In this document: one piece after another, positions 8,964-19,100 of the stretch
Layout: every line of letters starts with the position of its first letter
How positions within the stretch are numbered: position 1 is the first letter of the stretch
Assembly (NCBI GenBank): GCA_003229495.1
Contig: QIEB01000580.1
Location: 1-36,367, forward strand
Source of the DNA: Flammeovirgaceae bacterium
Lineage (GTDB): Bacteria > Bacteroidota > Bacteroidia > Cytophagales > Cyclobacteriaceae
Direction: 5' to 3'
DNA length: 36,367 bases
Translations under genes and position numbers: made by a program
The notes under the pieces: model-generated
What the model was told of the DNA's origin: nothing
What the model saw: only the letters and a program-made list of their open reading frames with translations
Database searches by the model: none

Positions 8964-11195
8964 ATTACCGAATCTATGGGGTCACAGCCTATGTTGATTG
9001 AACAAAAAGACCAACTTGAAAAAGACCGGCTTAAAGATAAGTTAAAAGAAGTATTTGGGTACAGTCAATTCAGAGGTAATCAAGAAACTATTATTAAGAA
9101 TATTCTTAAAGGTAAGAACACTTTTGTGATCATGCCTACGGGAGCCGGTAAATCATTATGCTACCAACTGCCAGCGGTGTTTTTGGAGGGAACGGCTATT
9201 GTGATCTCTCCTCTGATCGCACTAATGAAAAACCAGGTGGACGTACTCAATGCCCTGGGAGTAAATGCTCAGTTTCTTAACTCAACCTTAACCAAATCTG
9301 AGATCAACCGGGTAAAACAAGGAACACTTGAAGGAAAGGTGAAACTCCTGTACGTAGCGCCGGAATCACTTACAAAACCGGAAAACATTAGTTTTTTGAA
9401 GCAGTCAAACCTTCTTTTTGCTGCTATAGACGAAGCCCACTGTATTTCTGAATGGGGCCATGATTTCCGTCCGGAATATAGAAAGATAAAGACCATTTTA
9501 GATCAACTGGGTCAATTGCCAATAATTGCCCTGACAGCCACTGCTACTCCCAAAGTAAAATTAGACATACAGCGAAACCTGCAAATGGAGGAGGCCGACG
9601 TGTTCAAATCCTCATTTAATCGAGAGAATCTTTATTATGAGGTCCGGTCAAAAAAAGACATTAAAAAACAATTAATCAAGTTTGTCAAAGCTCATCATGG
9701 CAAATCGGGTATTGTTTACTGCCTCTCCCGTAAAACTGTACAAGAAATAGCCGAGTTTTTACAAGTGAATGATATTAAAGCTGCTCCTTATCACGCGGGA
9801 CTGGACAGTAATATCCGGATAAAAAACCAGGATGATTTTCTTAACGAAGAAATACATGTAATCGTAGCCACCATTGCCTTTGGAATGGGCATAGACAAAC
9901 CTGATGTACGGTTTGTAGTTCATTACGACACTCCTAAATCACTGGAAGGTTATTATCAGGAAACAGGTCGGGCCGGTAGAGATGGGTTAGAAGGTAATTG
10001 TCTAATGTTCTACAGTTATAATGATATAATCAAACTGGAGAAATTCAATAAAGACAAACCGGTTACTGAAAGAGAGAATGCTAAGGTTCTTCTGGAGGAA
10101 ATGGCATCATATTCGGAATCTGCGGTATGTAGAAGAAAGCAGCTACTACATTATTTTGGAGAGATATATCAGGGGAACTACTGTTCTGAGACCAAATGGT
10201 GTGATAATTGCCGATACCCCAAAGAAAAATATGAGGGAAAGGATTATGTACTTACAGGGTTAAAAACTGTAAGTCTGACCAATGAGCGATTTGGGCTGAA
10301 ACACTTGACTGATGTGATCACCGGAGTGAGTAGTCAGTACGTACAAAGTTATCGCCATTATGAACTTCCGGTATTTGGCTCCGGGAAAAACGAAGGTCAG
10401 GAAATGTGGAGTTCCATTCTCCGCCAGACTATGCTGCTGGGATTTCTTGAAAAGGATATTGAACATGTGGGAACGTTAAAGTTGACCAATAAAGGACGTT
10501 CATTTTTGGAAGAACCACACTCGGTTGAGCTTAGCAAAGACCATGATTACGGCAAGGAGGAAGAACCCAGCATCACAGACGAAGCGATCACTCGAAGATC
10601 GTATGACATATCCCTCTTTGAGTTACTGAAGGGGCTAAGAAAAAAGATTGCCAGGCAGAAGGGTTTACCGCCTTACGTGATTTTTCAGGACCCATCTCTT
10701 GAAGAAATGGCCATTATATACCCTACTAACCGGGAAGAGTTGTCCCAGATAAATGGAGTTGGTAGAGGGAAGGTGGCAAAGTTTGGACAGCCATTTATTG
10801 AGACTATAAAACATTATGTAATAGAAAACGACATAACCACTGCTTCCGATGTGGTAATAAAATCCGCTATTAATAAGTCCAAAATCAAAATACACATTAT
10901 CCAGCAAATTGACCGCAAAGTGGACCTGGAAGAAATTGCAGAATCTAAGAATATGAAAATGGAAGAACTCTTGGGAGAGATAGAACAGATCTGTTATTCC
11001 GGTACTAAGTTAAACCTCGACTATTATGTGGAACAAATTATGGACCATGACCGGCAGGATGATTTGTATGACTATTTCCTAAATGCAGAGTCTGATAATA
11101 TCAGGGAAGCTTTGAACGAATTGGAGGATGAGGACTTTTCCGAAGAGGAGTTGCGGCTGATGCGAATCAAGTTCCTTTCCGAATACGCCAACTAA
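8946..11195 (+). CDS. recQ: ATP-dependent DNA helicase RecQ
   Basis: 'FVIMPTGAGKSLCYQLPA', 'IDEAHCISEWGHDFRPEY', 'GYYQETGRAGRDG', Zn-binding 'CRRKQLLHYFGE...C..CDNC', C-terminal HRDC-like region. Track start at 8946 is TTG; ATG alternatives at 8976 and 8991. Confidence 0.95.
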   Translation: MPKDSQITESMGSQPMLIEQKDQLEKDRLKDKLKEVFGYSQFRGNQETIIKNILKGKNTFVIMPTGAGKSLCYQLPAVFLEGTAIVISPLIALMKNQVDVLNALGVNAQFLNSTLTKSEINRVKQGTLEGKVKLLYVAPESLTKPENISFLKQSNLLFAAIDEAHCISEWGHDFRPEYRKIKTILDQLGQLPIIALTATATPKVKLDIQRNLQMEEADVFKSSFNRENLYYEVRSKKDIKKQLIKFVKAHHGKSGIVYCLSRKTVQEIAEFLQVNDIKAAPYHAGLDSNIRIKNQDDFLNEEIHVIVATIAFGMGIDKPDVRFVVHYDTPKSLEGYYQETGRAGRDGLEGNCLMFYSYNDIIKLEKFNKDKPVTERENAKVLLEEMASYSESAVCRRKQLLHYFGEIYQGNYCSETKWCDNCRYPKEKYEGKDYVLTGLKTVSLTNERFGLKHLTDVITGVSSQYVQSYRHYELPVFGSGKNEGQEMWSSILRQTMLLGFLEKDIEHVGTLKLTNKGRSFLEEPHSVELSKDHDYGKEEEPSITDEAITRRSYDISLFELLKGLRKKIARQKGLPPYVIFQDPSLEEMAIIYPTNREELSQINGVGRGKVAKFGQPFIETIKHYVIENDITTASDVVIKSAINKSKIKIHIIQQIDRKVDLEEIAESKNMKMEELLGEIEQICYSGTKLNLDYYVEQIMDHDRQDDLYDYFLNAESDNIREALNELEDEDFSEEELRLMRIKFLSEYAN

Positions 11196-11246
11196 CACCT
11201 CACAATCTTATTTTTATTGACATTTAAATTCAACTGATCTGGAAGT

Positions 11247-12557
11247 ATGAACATTCTTATTTTAGGTTCTGGGGGCAGGGAACATACATTTGCCTGGAAA
11301 ATAAAGCAAAGTCCAAAATGTGGGCGACTGTACATTGGGCCTGGTAATGCCGGGACCGGTTTGATTGGGGAAAATGTACCACTGGATCTCATGTCATTCC
11401 CCGAAATAGGGGACTTTGTAATTTCAAAAAACATTGACTTGGTGATAGTGGGTCCGGAGGTACCATTGGCACTTGGTATAAAGGATTATTTTAAACAAAG
11501 GGATGACATCCGGAATGTTCCTTTGGTTGGACCTGATAAAAAGGGAGCAATGCTGGAAAGTAGTAAAGACTTTGCAAAACAGTTTATGGTGAAATACGGA
11601 ATCCCTACCGCTGATTATGCAACCTTTGACCGATCACAACTTGAACAAGGTCTTGACTACCTAAAACGACAAAATTTACCTATTGTACTAAAGGCCGACG
11701 GTTTGGCCGCTGGAAAAGGCGTGGTGATCTGCAATTCACTTGAAGAGGCGGACAAGATCTTTAAAGAAATGCTCCTGGAGTCAAAATTCGGAAAGGCAAG
11801 CGCCAAAGTGGTGGTAGAAGAATTCCTTAGTGGTGTTGAAATCTCAGTCTTTATTGTTACAGATGGAAATACCTACAAAATACTGCCATCAGCCAAAGAT
11901 TATAAAAGAATAGGGGAAAATGATAGTGGGCCAAATACCGGGGGAATGGGAGCTGTGTCTCCGGTGCCGTTCGCAGATGATACATTCATGAAAAAAGTTG
12001 AAGAGCATATTATAATGCCTACCATCAACGGCCTCAAAACCGAACAGATTGATTACAAAGGGTTTATATTTTTGGGTCTGATTAACGTAAATGGTGAACC
12101 CATGGTCATCGAATACAATGCTCGTATGGGGGATCCTGAAACACAGGTAGTATTCCCACGAATATCCAGTGATTTGGTAGACATGCTTTTGGGCTGTGCC
12201 CAGGGGACTTTGGATCAAATTGAGCTATCTATTGATTCCAGGAGTGCCTGCACAGTAGTAATGGTTTCAGGAGGATATCCAGGAAGTTATCCGAAAGGCC
12301 TAACAATCAAAGGCCTGGACACCCCAACTGAAAATCTGATATTTCATGCGGGAACAAGTTCTCAGGATGGTCACATCTTAACCAATGGAGGCCGGGTTTT
12401 AGCCATTACGGCTTTTGGAAACAATTTGACGGACGCATTGGACTTAGCATATGATACCGTAGATCAAATTGAGTGGAAGGATGTGTACTACCGAAAAGAC
12501 ATAGGCCAGGACCTGCTGGCTATGGTAAACAAAACTGTGGAAACTTCGGCTGAGTAA
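11247..12557 (+). CDS. purD: Phosphoribosylamine--glycine ligase
   Basis: 'MNILILGSGGREHTFAWKIKQSPK', 'VLKADGLAAGKGVVIC', 'MGAVSPVPF', 'VIEYNARMGDPETQVVFPR'. Confidence 0.96.
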   Translation: MNILILGSGGREHTFAWKIKQSPKCGRLYIGPGNAGTGLIGENVPLDLMSFPEIGDFVISKNIDLVIVGPEVPLALGIKDYFKQRDDIRNVPLVGPDKKGAMLESSKDFAKQFMVKYGIPTADYATFDRSQLEQGLDYLKRQNLPIVLKADGLAAGKGVVICNSLEEADKIFKEMLLESKFGKASAKVVVEEFLSGVEISVFIVTDGNTYKILPSAKDYKRIGENDSGPNTGGMGAVSPVPFADDTFMKKVEEHIIMPTINGLKTEQIDYKGFIFLGLINVNGEPMVIEYNARMGDPETQVVFPRISSDLVDMLLGCAQGTLDQIELSIDSRSACTVVMVSGGYPGSYPKGLTIKGLDTPTENLIFHAGTSSQDGHILTNGGRVLAITAFGNNLTDALDLAYDTVDQIEWKDVYYRKDIGQDLLAMVNKTVETSAE

Positions 12558-12598
12558 CAGAAAATTGTAAATTGTCGGTTTAATACTATTAGAAATTT

Positions 12599-13738
12599 AT
12601 GTCGGGTTGCAATTCATGCATAACAACCGGAGGAAAAGTGGATGGTTGCCAAAACAACGGAGGATGTCTTACTGGCGGCTGTAACAAACTTAACGTATTT
12701 GATTGGCTCTCAAATATGGGCATGCCCCAATCTGAGACATTTAATATTCTTGAGGTTCGTTTTAAAAGCGGGAAAAAAGAATTCTATCGCAATCAAGACC
12801 AATTTGATGTAGTAACCGGAGATGCAGTGATCGTTGATGTGCCCAACGGACACCATCTGGGATACATTTCCCTGCAGGGAGAATTGGTTCGTTTGCAAAT
12901 GCAAAAAAAGAAAATAAAAGAGGATGAGAAAGTTCGCAAGATCTATCGTGTTGCCAGTGTAAAAGACCTTGAAAAGTATCATCAGGTAAGAAAACGTGAG
13001 AATCCCACACTTATTCGAACTCGACAAATCATTAAGGATATGAACCTGGCAATGAAACTTTCTGATGTGGAATTCCAGGCGGATAATTCCAAGGCTATTT
13101 TTTATTATTCCGCAGTAGAACGGATAGACTACCGAGAATTGATCAAGGTCCTGGCTAGTGAATTTAATATTAGGGTAGAAATGCGTCAGATAAGTTTACG
13201 GCAGGAGGCCGGCCGGCTGGGTGGAATTGGTTCATGTGGGAGAGAACTGTGTTGTTCAACCTGGCTTAATGAATTCAAGAGTGTTTCAACCGCAACTGCC
13301 CGATATCAGAAATTGAGCCTTAACCCCAGCAAGCTTTCAGGGCAGTGTGGAAGACTGAAGTGCTGCCTCAATTATGAGTTGGACTCTTATATGGACGCAC
13401 TAATAGACATCCCCAAACTTGAAGGTCCATTGCAAACCAAGAAAGGATTCGCAAAATTGCAAAAGACCGATATCTTCAGAAAAATTATGTGGTTCGGTTA
13501 TGAACTTGAGAATTCCTGGCACCCGGTATCCTGCGCTCGTGTAAAAGAAATCGTGGCACTAAACCAGCGGAATATCTTACCGGAAACTCTGGAGTCAAAT
13601 GAGAGCACCAACGGTAAAAATCATTTTATCTCAATAAATAAAGAGCTTGACAGAATTGATAGAAAGTACAGGTCAAAGAATAAAAGAAAACCCAGCAAGA
13701 GGTCCGGAAATAAAAAGTCACCACCAAATGAGTCGTAA
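12599..13738 (+). CDS. ricT: PSP1-domain protein RicT/YaaT-like, with Cys-rich N-terminus
   Basis: PSP1 region 'LRQEAGRLGGIGSCGRELCCSTWL...LSGQCGRLKCCLNYELDSY'; N-terminal 'MSGCNSCITTGGKVDGCQNNGGCLTGGC'. Confidence 0.88.
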   Translation: MSGCNSCITTGGKVDGCQNNGGCLTGGCNKLNVFDWLSNMGMPQSETFNILEVRFKSGKKEFYRNQDQFDVVTGDAVIVDVPNGHHLGYISLQGELVRLQMQKKKIKEDEKVRKIYRVASVKDLEKYHQVRKRENPTLIRTRQIIKDMNLAMKLSDVEFQADNSKAIFYYSAVERIDYRELIKVLASEFNIRVEMRQISLRQEAGRLGGIGSCGRELCCSTWLNEFKSVSTATARYQKLSLNPSKLSGQCGRLKCCLNYELDSYMDALIDIPKLEGPLQTKKGFAKLQKTDIFRKIMWFGYELENSWHPVSCARVKEIVALNQRNILPETLESNESTNGKNHFISINKELDRIDRKYRSKNKRKPSKRSGNKKSPPNES

Positions 13739-14216
13739 ACTTTATTATGTGTTCCTTTTACTTGCAATTCTGTCCGCCTGCTCCGATCCTCTCAGGGTTT
13801 ACGAAAAAAATATTGATTTTTCAAGAAATTTATGGCTGGCTGATAGTGTGGCAAAATTTGAGTTTGAAATAACAGCCACCAATCTATCCTATAACCTATA
13901 TTATAACGTTCGTAACTCAATTTCTTATCCGTATCATAACCTTTATGTCCTTCATACTTTAGAGGATTCTCTAGGCAATGCTTTGTCTAGCGCTCTGCAA
14001 AATATGGATCTATTTGATCCAATAACAGGTGCACCCTTGGGTGATGGATTGGGAGATATTTTTGACCACCGAATATTAGCAATTCCCAACCAACGTTTTC
14101 CTGAAAATGGCCTATACCGATTCAAGATTCAACAGTTCATGCGTCAGGACTCCTTACCATTAATACTGAGCATAGGCTTAAGAGTTGAAAAAGCCGTGGG
14201 AACAGTAGAACAGTAG
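13728..14216 (+). CDS. gldH: Gliding motility lipoprotein GldH
   Basis: Start revised to the ATG at 13728 (MSRKLYYVFLLLAILSACSDPLRVYEKNIDF), giving a lipobox (LSAC) and GldH-like sequence; overlaps the ricT end by 11 nt. The ricT-gldH order is usual in Bacteroidota. Confidence 0.82.
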   Translation: MSRKLYYVFLLLAILSACSDPLRVYEKNIDFSRNLWLADSVAKFEFEITATNLSYNLYYNVRNSISYPYHNLYVLHTLEDSLGNALSSALQNMDLFDPITGAPLGDGLGDIFDHRILAIPNQRFPENGLYRFKIQQFMRQDSLPLILSIGLRVEKAVGTVEQ

Positions 14217-14232
14217 ATCATTTGAACAGTAG
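14201..14232. repeat. 8-bp-period repeat AACAGTAG-AACAGTAG-ATCATTTG-AACAGTAG across the gldH stop codon
   Basis: Direct reading: copies at 14201-14208, 14209-14216 and 14225-14232, with an 8-bp diverged unit between. Confidence 0.8.
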
Positions 14233-14271
14233 AACCTGGGCACGGCTTGATTGGGTGGAGTTTCAAATATC

Positions 14272-15882
14272 TCAATCGAGCAGCGAGGCTTGTTCGGAAT
14301 TGCCGATTGTCGGAGAGCCTGGTATATGGATAGTGAAACAAGTACCTTCTCCAATTTTGCTGGTTACTTCAATGTCACCTCCGATAAGTTCGGCAAACTC
14401 CTTGCACAACAATAGACCTAAACCCGCCCCTTCATTGAAAGACCCGCCATTTATTTCACTTCCTTTGAACTCAAATATACTCTGTAATTTTTCCTCACTA
14501 ATACCAATGCCGTCATCTGCTACTTCAATCATGGCAGTGCCCTCCTCACCTGTTTTAAGGCTTATTGCGATATATCCATCCTGTCTGGAAAATTTAATAG
14601 CATTGCTTATTAAATTTCTCAAAATCAACCGAAGCATGTTGGCGTCCGCATAAACCTCAATGCTATCTGGAACACTGGCTCTGAAATGAATATTCTTAGC
14701 CTTTAACCTTGATTTGACAAATAAATAGTTTTCTTCTATCAATCTTTTTAGGTCAATCTTCTTCACGTTGGGTTTGATCTGACCCAGATGTGACATTGAC
14801 CATCTTAAAAGATCATCCAGAAAGTGGGACAATCGATCCGTGGATTCAATCATTTCATTGGCTAGTGATCTCAACTCAATATCTCCGATAGAGGACAACT
14901 TCGCTCCCAAAATATTTAGAAATCCAGAAATCGTGTTAATAGGGCTTCGTAGATCATGTGATATGATGGAGAACAGTTTGTCTTTGGTCATATTGGAATG
15001 CCTCTGTTCTTTTTCCGTCTTAGACAAAGTCAGATTGAGGCGCTGCAATTCTTCATTTTGTTTTACCAGTTGTTTCTGAACTGCTCGTTTATTTTCTACA
15101 TCTTCCAGTAAGTTGCTGGTCTTACGGTATTGTACGATCCAACCAATCAATACCATAAAAAATCCAATCACCAATGAAAAGATTAGTAGATAACGCCAAT
15201 CTGTAATGGGTATATCGGTGGACCCCGAAGTAGCCGGAGCCTCAACATAAATGGTATCTTTCGAAGATTCTATTTCTTTGTTGAGAAGGTCATTGAAACT
15301 CTCAGCTTGACTTTGAATTGAATCCTGATAAAGTTGGGTCAGCATTCTAATGACCTTATTCTGGTATATAACAGCCCTGTTGAAATTTCTTCTCTTGGTT
15401 GCAATATCTGCCAGATTCTGATTTATGGACATTTGGAACGATTGGCTGGCGCTATTTTCAATAATTTCCGCAGCATCTAGATATGATATCCTTGCCAATC
15501 GGTAGTATCTTTCGGGCTCATCATTGTCTCCAAACCTCTGGTAGATGTTTCCTTTGGCTTGATGTATTTTGGCAGCTGCTATAGACTTACCTTCGCCGTT
15601 TAAAAGAGGCAGAGCACGATCGAAATAACTGATTGCTGAATTGTACTTGCCGGCCTTGTGATAGAGATATCCGATGCTAGCCAGCGCCCTTCCCACTTGT
15701 TTTTCACCTTCCTCTACAATTCGCAGGTAGTAAGCTATACTATCCTGGTCCGGCGCCCTGTCAGGGGCTTGAGCTTCCAAGGAATACGTGATCAACCAAC
15801 ATGGGGTTAGGTATAAAAAAAACAAGAAAAACCGATCGATCCTTCTTGGTGGTGAGAACGGAAAATAGTTGATCCAATGCAT
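14272..15882 (-). CDS. Membrane-anchored sensor histidine kinase with N-terminal TPR-like repeats
   Basis: H-box 'KLFSIISHDLRSPINTISGFL', N-box 'LRLILRNLISNAIKFS', G-boxes 'VADDGIGISEEKL' and 'GAGLGLLLCKEFAELIGGDI'; TPR-like N-terminus and TM segment 'YLLIFSLVIGFFMVLIGWIV'. No receiver domain. Confidence 0.93.
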   Translation of the reverse strand: MHWINYFPFSPPRRIDRFFLFFLYLTPCWLITYSLEAQAPDRAPDQDSIAYYLRIVEEGEKQVGRALASIGYLYHKAGKYNSAISYFDRALPLLNGEGKSIAAAKIHQAKGNIYQRFGDNDEPERYYRLARISYLDAAEIIENSASQSFQMSINQNLADIATKRRNFNRAVIYQNKVIRMLTQLYQDSIQSQAESFNDLLNKEIESSKDTIYVEAPATSGSTDIPITDWRYLLIFSLVIGFFMVLIGWIVQYRKTSNLLEDVENKRAVQKQLVKQNEELQRLNLTLSKTEKEQRHSNMTKDKLFSIISHDLRSPINTISGFLNILGAKLSSIGDIELRSLANEMIESTDRLSHFLDDLLRWSMSHLGQIKPNVKKIDLKRLIEENYLFVKSRLKAKNIHFRASVPDSIEVYADANMLRLILRNLISNAIKFSRQDGYIAISLKTGEEGTAMIEVADDGIGISEEKLQSIFEFKGSEINGGSFNEGAGLGLLLCKEFAELIGGDIEVTSKIGEGTCFTIHIPGSPTIGNSEQASLLD

Positions 15883-15919
15883 TATTTACATTGAATATAG
15901 TCCATTCATTAACACTAAT

Positions 15920-15948
15920 CAAATTTATTGAGACTTGGATAAGCCCAA
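15920..15948 (-). promoter_or_regulatory. Candidate Bacteroidota promoter (TTG-N18-TAAATTTG) for the histidine kinase gene
   Basis: On the minus strand TTG (15948-15946), 18-nt spacer, TAAATTTG (15927-15920), fitting TTG-N17-23-TAnnTTTG; 37 nt before the ATG. Confidence 0.55.
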
Positions 15949-16124
15949 AAAAATCTAAAAATATTGAATAAATTTTTTCAATCCTTGTTTAACACAATTT
16001 CTTGAAAACGTATGAATCAATTATCGTAAAAAAGTCCAAAACCTTGTTGAAGGGATATTTTTTCCGCCTATAAAAAAATTTTATGGTTCTAACGTGAATT
16101 TATCCACTAGTTTACCCTTCACGG

Positions 16125-19100
16125 TTACCCGTCTCTCAATTCTTCTTTCATTACGAATCGCTCAAGCTGCTCTTTGATGTCATCTGGACTTATCCAATAT
16201 TGCCTGCTAAAAACCTCGTAGAACCTCCAACCTTTACTTTTTAGTATAAAGGGGACATATACATGTGCATCTTTTGCAGATATGCTTTGATGGTAGAGAT
16301 CATCATCTGTAAGGATCAGGCCCACAAATTGAGTGTTCCGGCGAAGTACCAGATCGGCAAATGGGAGCGATTCCTCTAAGGAATGAGCGTTGTTTGGAAA
16401 CGTCATAGCTTTGAGTTTTTTCTTTAGGTACCAACTACTTTGGAACTGATTGTCTTCAGATACCATTTGCTGAGGAATACCTTCAGAAATTTCCCAGGCA
16501 TAACTTAAGTATTTCTTTAGCAATTTGGGACCTTCATTCTTACTTTCCCCAACTTTAAGATCCTTTGGCATTATGCTGGAGATCACGTAGACCTTCTCTC
16601 TTGCCCGGGTAATTGCAACATTCAACCGGTTTTCTCCTCCAACTGCATTAAGGCTACCAAAATTCATGCTCAGTTTACCTTTAATATCATGGGCGTAACC
16701 AATGGAGAAAATAATTATATCCTTTTCGTCACCTTGTACATTTTCAATATTCTTTATGATCAAAGTAGAGGGTAATGGCTGGGCGGATTGGATGGCCCGG
16801 TCTTCCAGGCACTCCATGATATATTGTTGTTGTTGAATATTAAAGGTTACAATACCAATGGTTTTATCAGGTGTTTCCTTGCATATTTTATCTACCAGCA
16901 TCACTACTTCCATAGCTTCGTTCTGGTTAATGCTCCGTTCCCACAAACCATTAATCTTTATGTATTGGATAGCAGGCGCCCCTTCCTTGATAACCTGGTA
17001 ATCTGGAAGCATTCTTAATTTCCCCTGGTAAAAATGTTGGTTGGAAAATGCGATCAGGTCCAGGGACTTACTTCTATAATGTCCTTGAAGAGGAATCTGA
17101 GGAAGGTGTTTACTGGCAAGGTCTAGCAAAGAATCAATTTCAAGATCAATGTCCTCTGGATCCTCCTCTTGCCATCTGATGGTATACAAGTCATTTGGAG
17201 TCAACTGTTTGCTATCTCCTGTGACAACTACCTGGCGGGCCCGGTAAATGGAAGGGATTCCTTTTTCAGCAAAACACTGGGAAGCTTCGTCAAAGATTAC
17301 CAAATCAAACAGCACTTTCATAGGAGTGATGGCACTTACTGATTCCGGGCTAGCCAACCAGCATGGAACTAATGTGAATAGTTCATCACTAAAATGTGAC
17401 AAAAGTTTTCTAATAGGCCAAATTCTCCTTTTCTTGGAAACCTGATGTCTAAGGTCCCGGTACGAAATCATATTGTTTAGCCGGTTATACTTGACATCCT
17501 TGTATACATATTCTCGCAGCTTTAACAATAATATCTCCTGGCTGATTTCGAACTTCATTTTTACCTGGTTCCGATATTCCTCTTCCAACTGCTTCAGTTT
17601 CAATGAAGATACCATTCTCAACAATGGATATTTCACCTCAATGTGTTCTATCCATGCAAGTTTCAAACTGTTATCAAACAAAACCACCACATCGATCCCC
17701 TCTTTTTCCGAGCAAAGTTCATAAAGCTTTGCAATGGCAGATTTTTCGGTGGCAGTAAAGCTTTGCTCCAACTTATCGAATTCACATAAATTTTCGAATT
17801 CCTTGTTCAAAGACCCTTGCAGTTCTTTTTTCAATTTTAGATCACCCAAAATGAATGCGATTTGCTTTGGCAGTAAGTACCTAATCCACACCTTTTTCTT
17901 TTCAGGAAGTTCAGTAAGTATGGTAAGAAGCTCTTCTAACAACTTTTTCAGGTCTTCATATGACAGCTTTGATACGTTAAAATACTCATTAAAATTGCGC
18001 TGACTAACGAAGATTTTTTGTGCTTCGATGGCCTTCTTTTGATAATAAAACCAGGCTTGGAAATCAACCTGATGGTACGTTGTTGGTATTTCCTTTAGCC
18101 AGGAGTACGCTTTAAGTTTCGATAAATTATGTTCCAGATTAAGACGATTATCCATCTTCTCCAGCAGCATGCTGAAACCATCAGGATTTTTCAACAAGCC
18201 ATTGGCCTTCAGTACCCGTTGATACTGCATTTTCTCTTTGCTGAACAAATTCCAATTAAGCCATTTGAATATATTTTTGCGGGATTCAATCCGTTGTTGA
18301 ATAATCTCCTGAAACGAACCTAATTCACTTGTGGGGATGCTTACTTCGGGGCCCTCCTTTTTATAGCAATTGAGCACTACCCGTTCGATGTTCGCCAAGC
18401 CCAAATGATGCTTGTGAATATCCTTATAGTCCACTTGGTGATTAAAAAATCTATATACCGTTGGATCCTTGGTCAGGCTGACAAACTTGAGTATGTCTTC
18501 CCTACTATTGATAATTTCCTCCAGAGTTTCGAAAGAAACGGTAGTATTTAATATTATTGAAGCCTTTTGAACAGTGTCATCAGCGTACTTTTTGATCTCA
18601 TCAATCAAGTTGCTTATCGACTTCAGGTCTTTGATGGTAAAGGAATGAAACGACCTGCGATCTTTCCATAGAAAGTCAGGTTGATTAAGCTGCTGCCAAT
18701 AGTTATTATAAACATTCAGTTTTCGTTTGAATGCTTCCGCCTCGATCATCGGAAAATGTTTGTACTCTTGTTTCAGGTTTATTGACGGTCCGTCTAACTC
18801 TGATGTCAGATATAACTCTTTCACTGATATTCCACATTCCTGTTGGTCAAAAAGCGCCTGCTTAAACTCTTCAAACTCCTCGGTAATCTGATCGGTCCTT
18901 CGACTGACCTGTAGGAATTGTCTTTCCAATTGAATAGCATCCAGGCTGCTATTCAATCGCTTATAGTCATCTAGATTTTCTATTTGCTCCAGAATTTGGG
19001 CATACAGTTCCTTTCTGTCGTTCTTAAAATCATGGACCAACGCTATGAATTTGCCCATCCCCACCTCCTGCAATCTCTCGGAAACTACATCCAGTGCAGC

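Noticed and set aside
11889-12218. 109-aa minus-strand ORF
   Set aside because: Antisense inside purD.
14222-14653. 143-aa plus-strand ORF
   Set aside because: Lies mostly antisense inside the histidine kinase gene; no domain-like sequence, typical shadow ORF.
16093-16123. CGTGAA ... TTCACG inverted repeat downstream of the helicase as a terminator
   Set aside because: Only 6-bp arms with a 19-nt loop and no clear U-tract directly after it on the minus strand.
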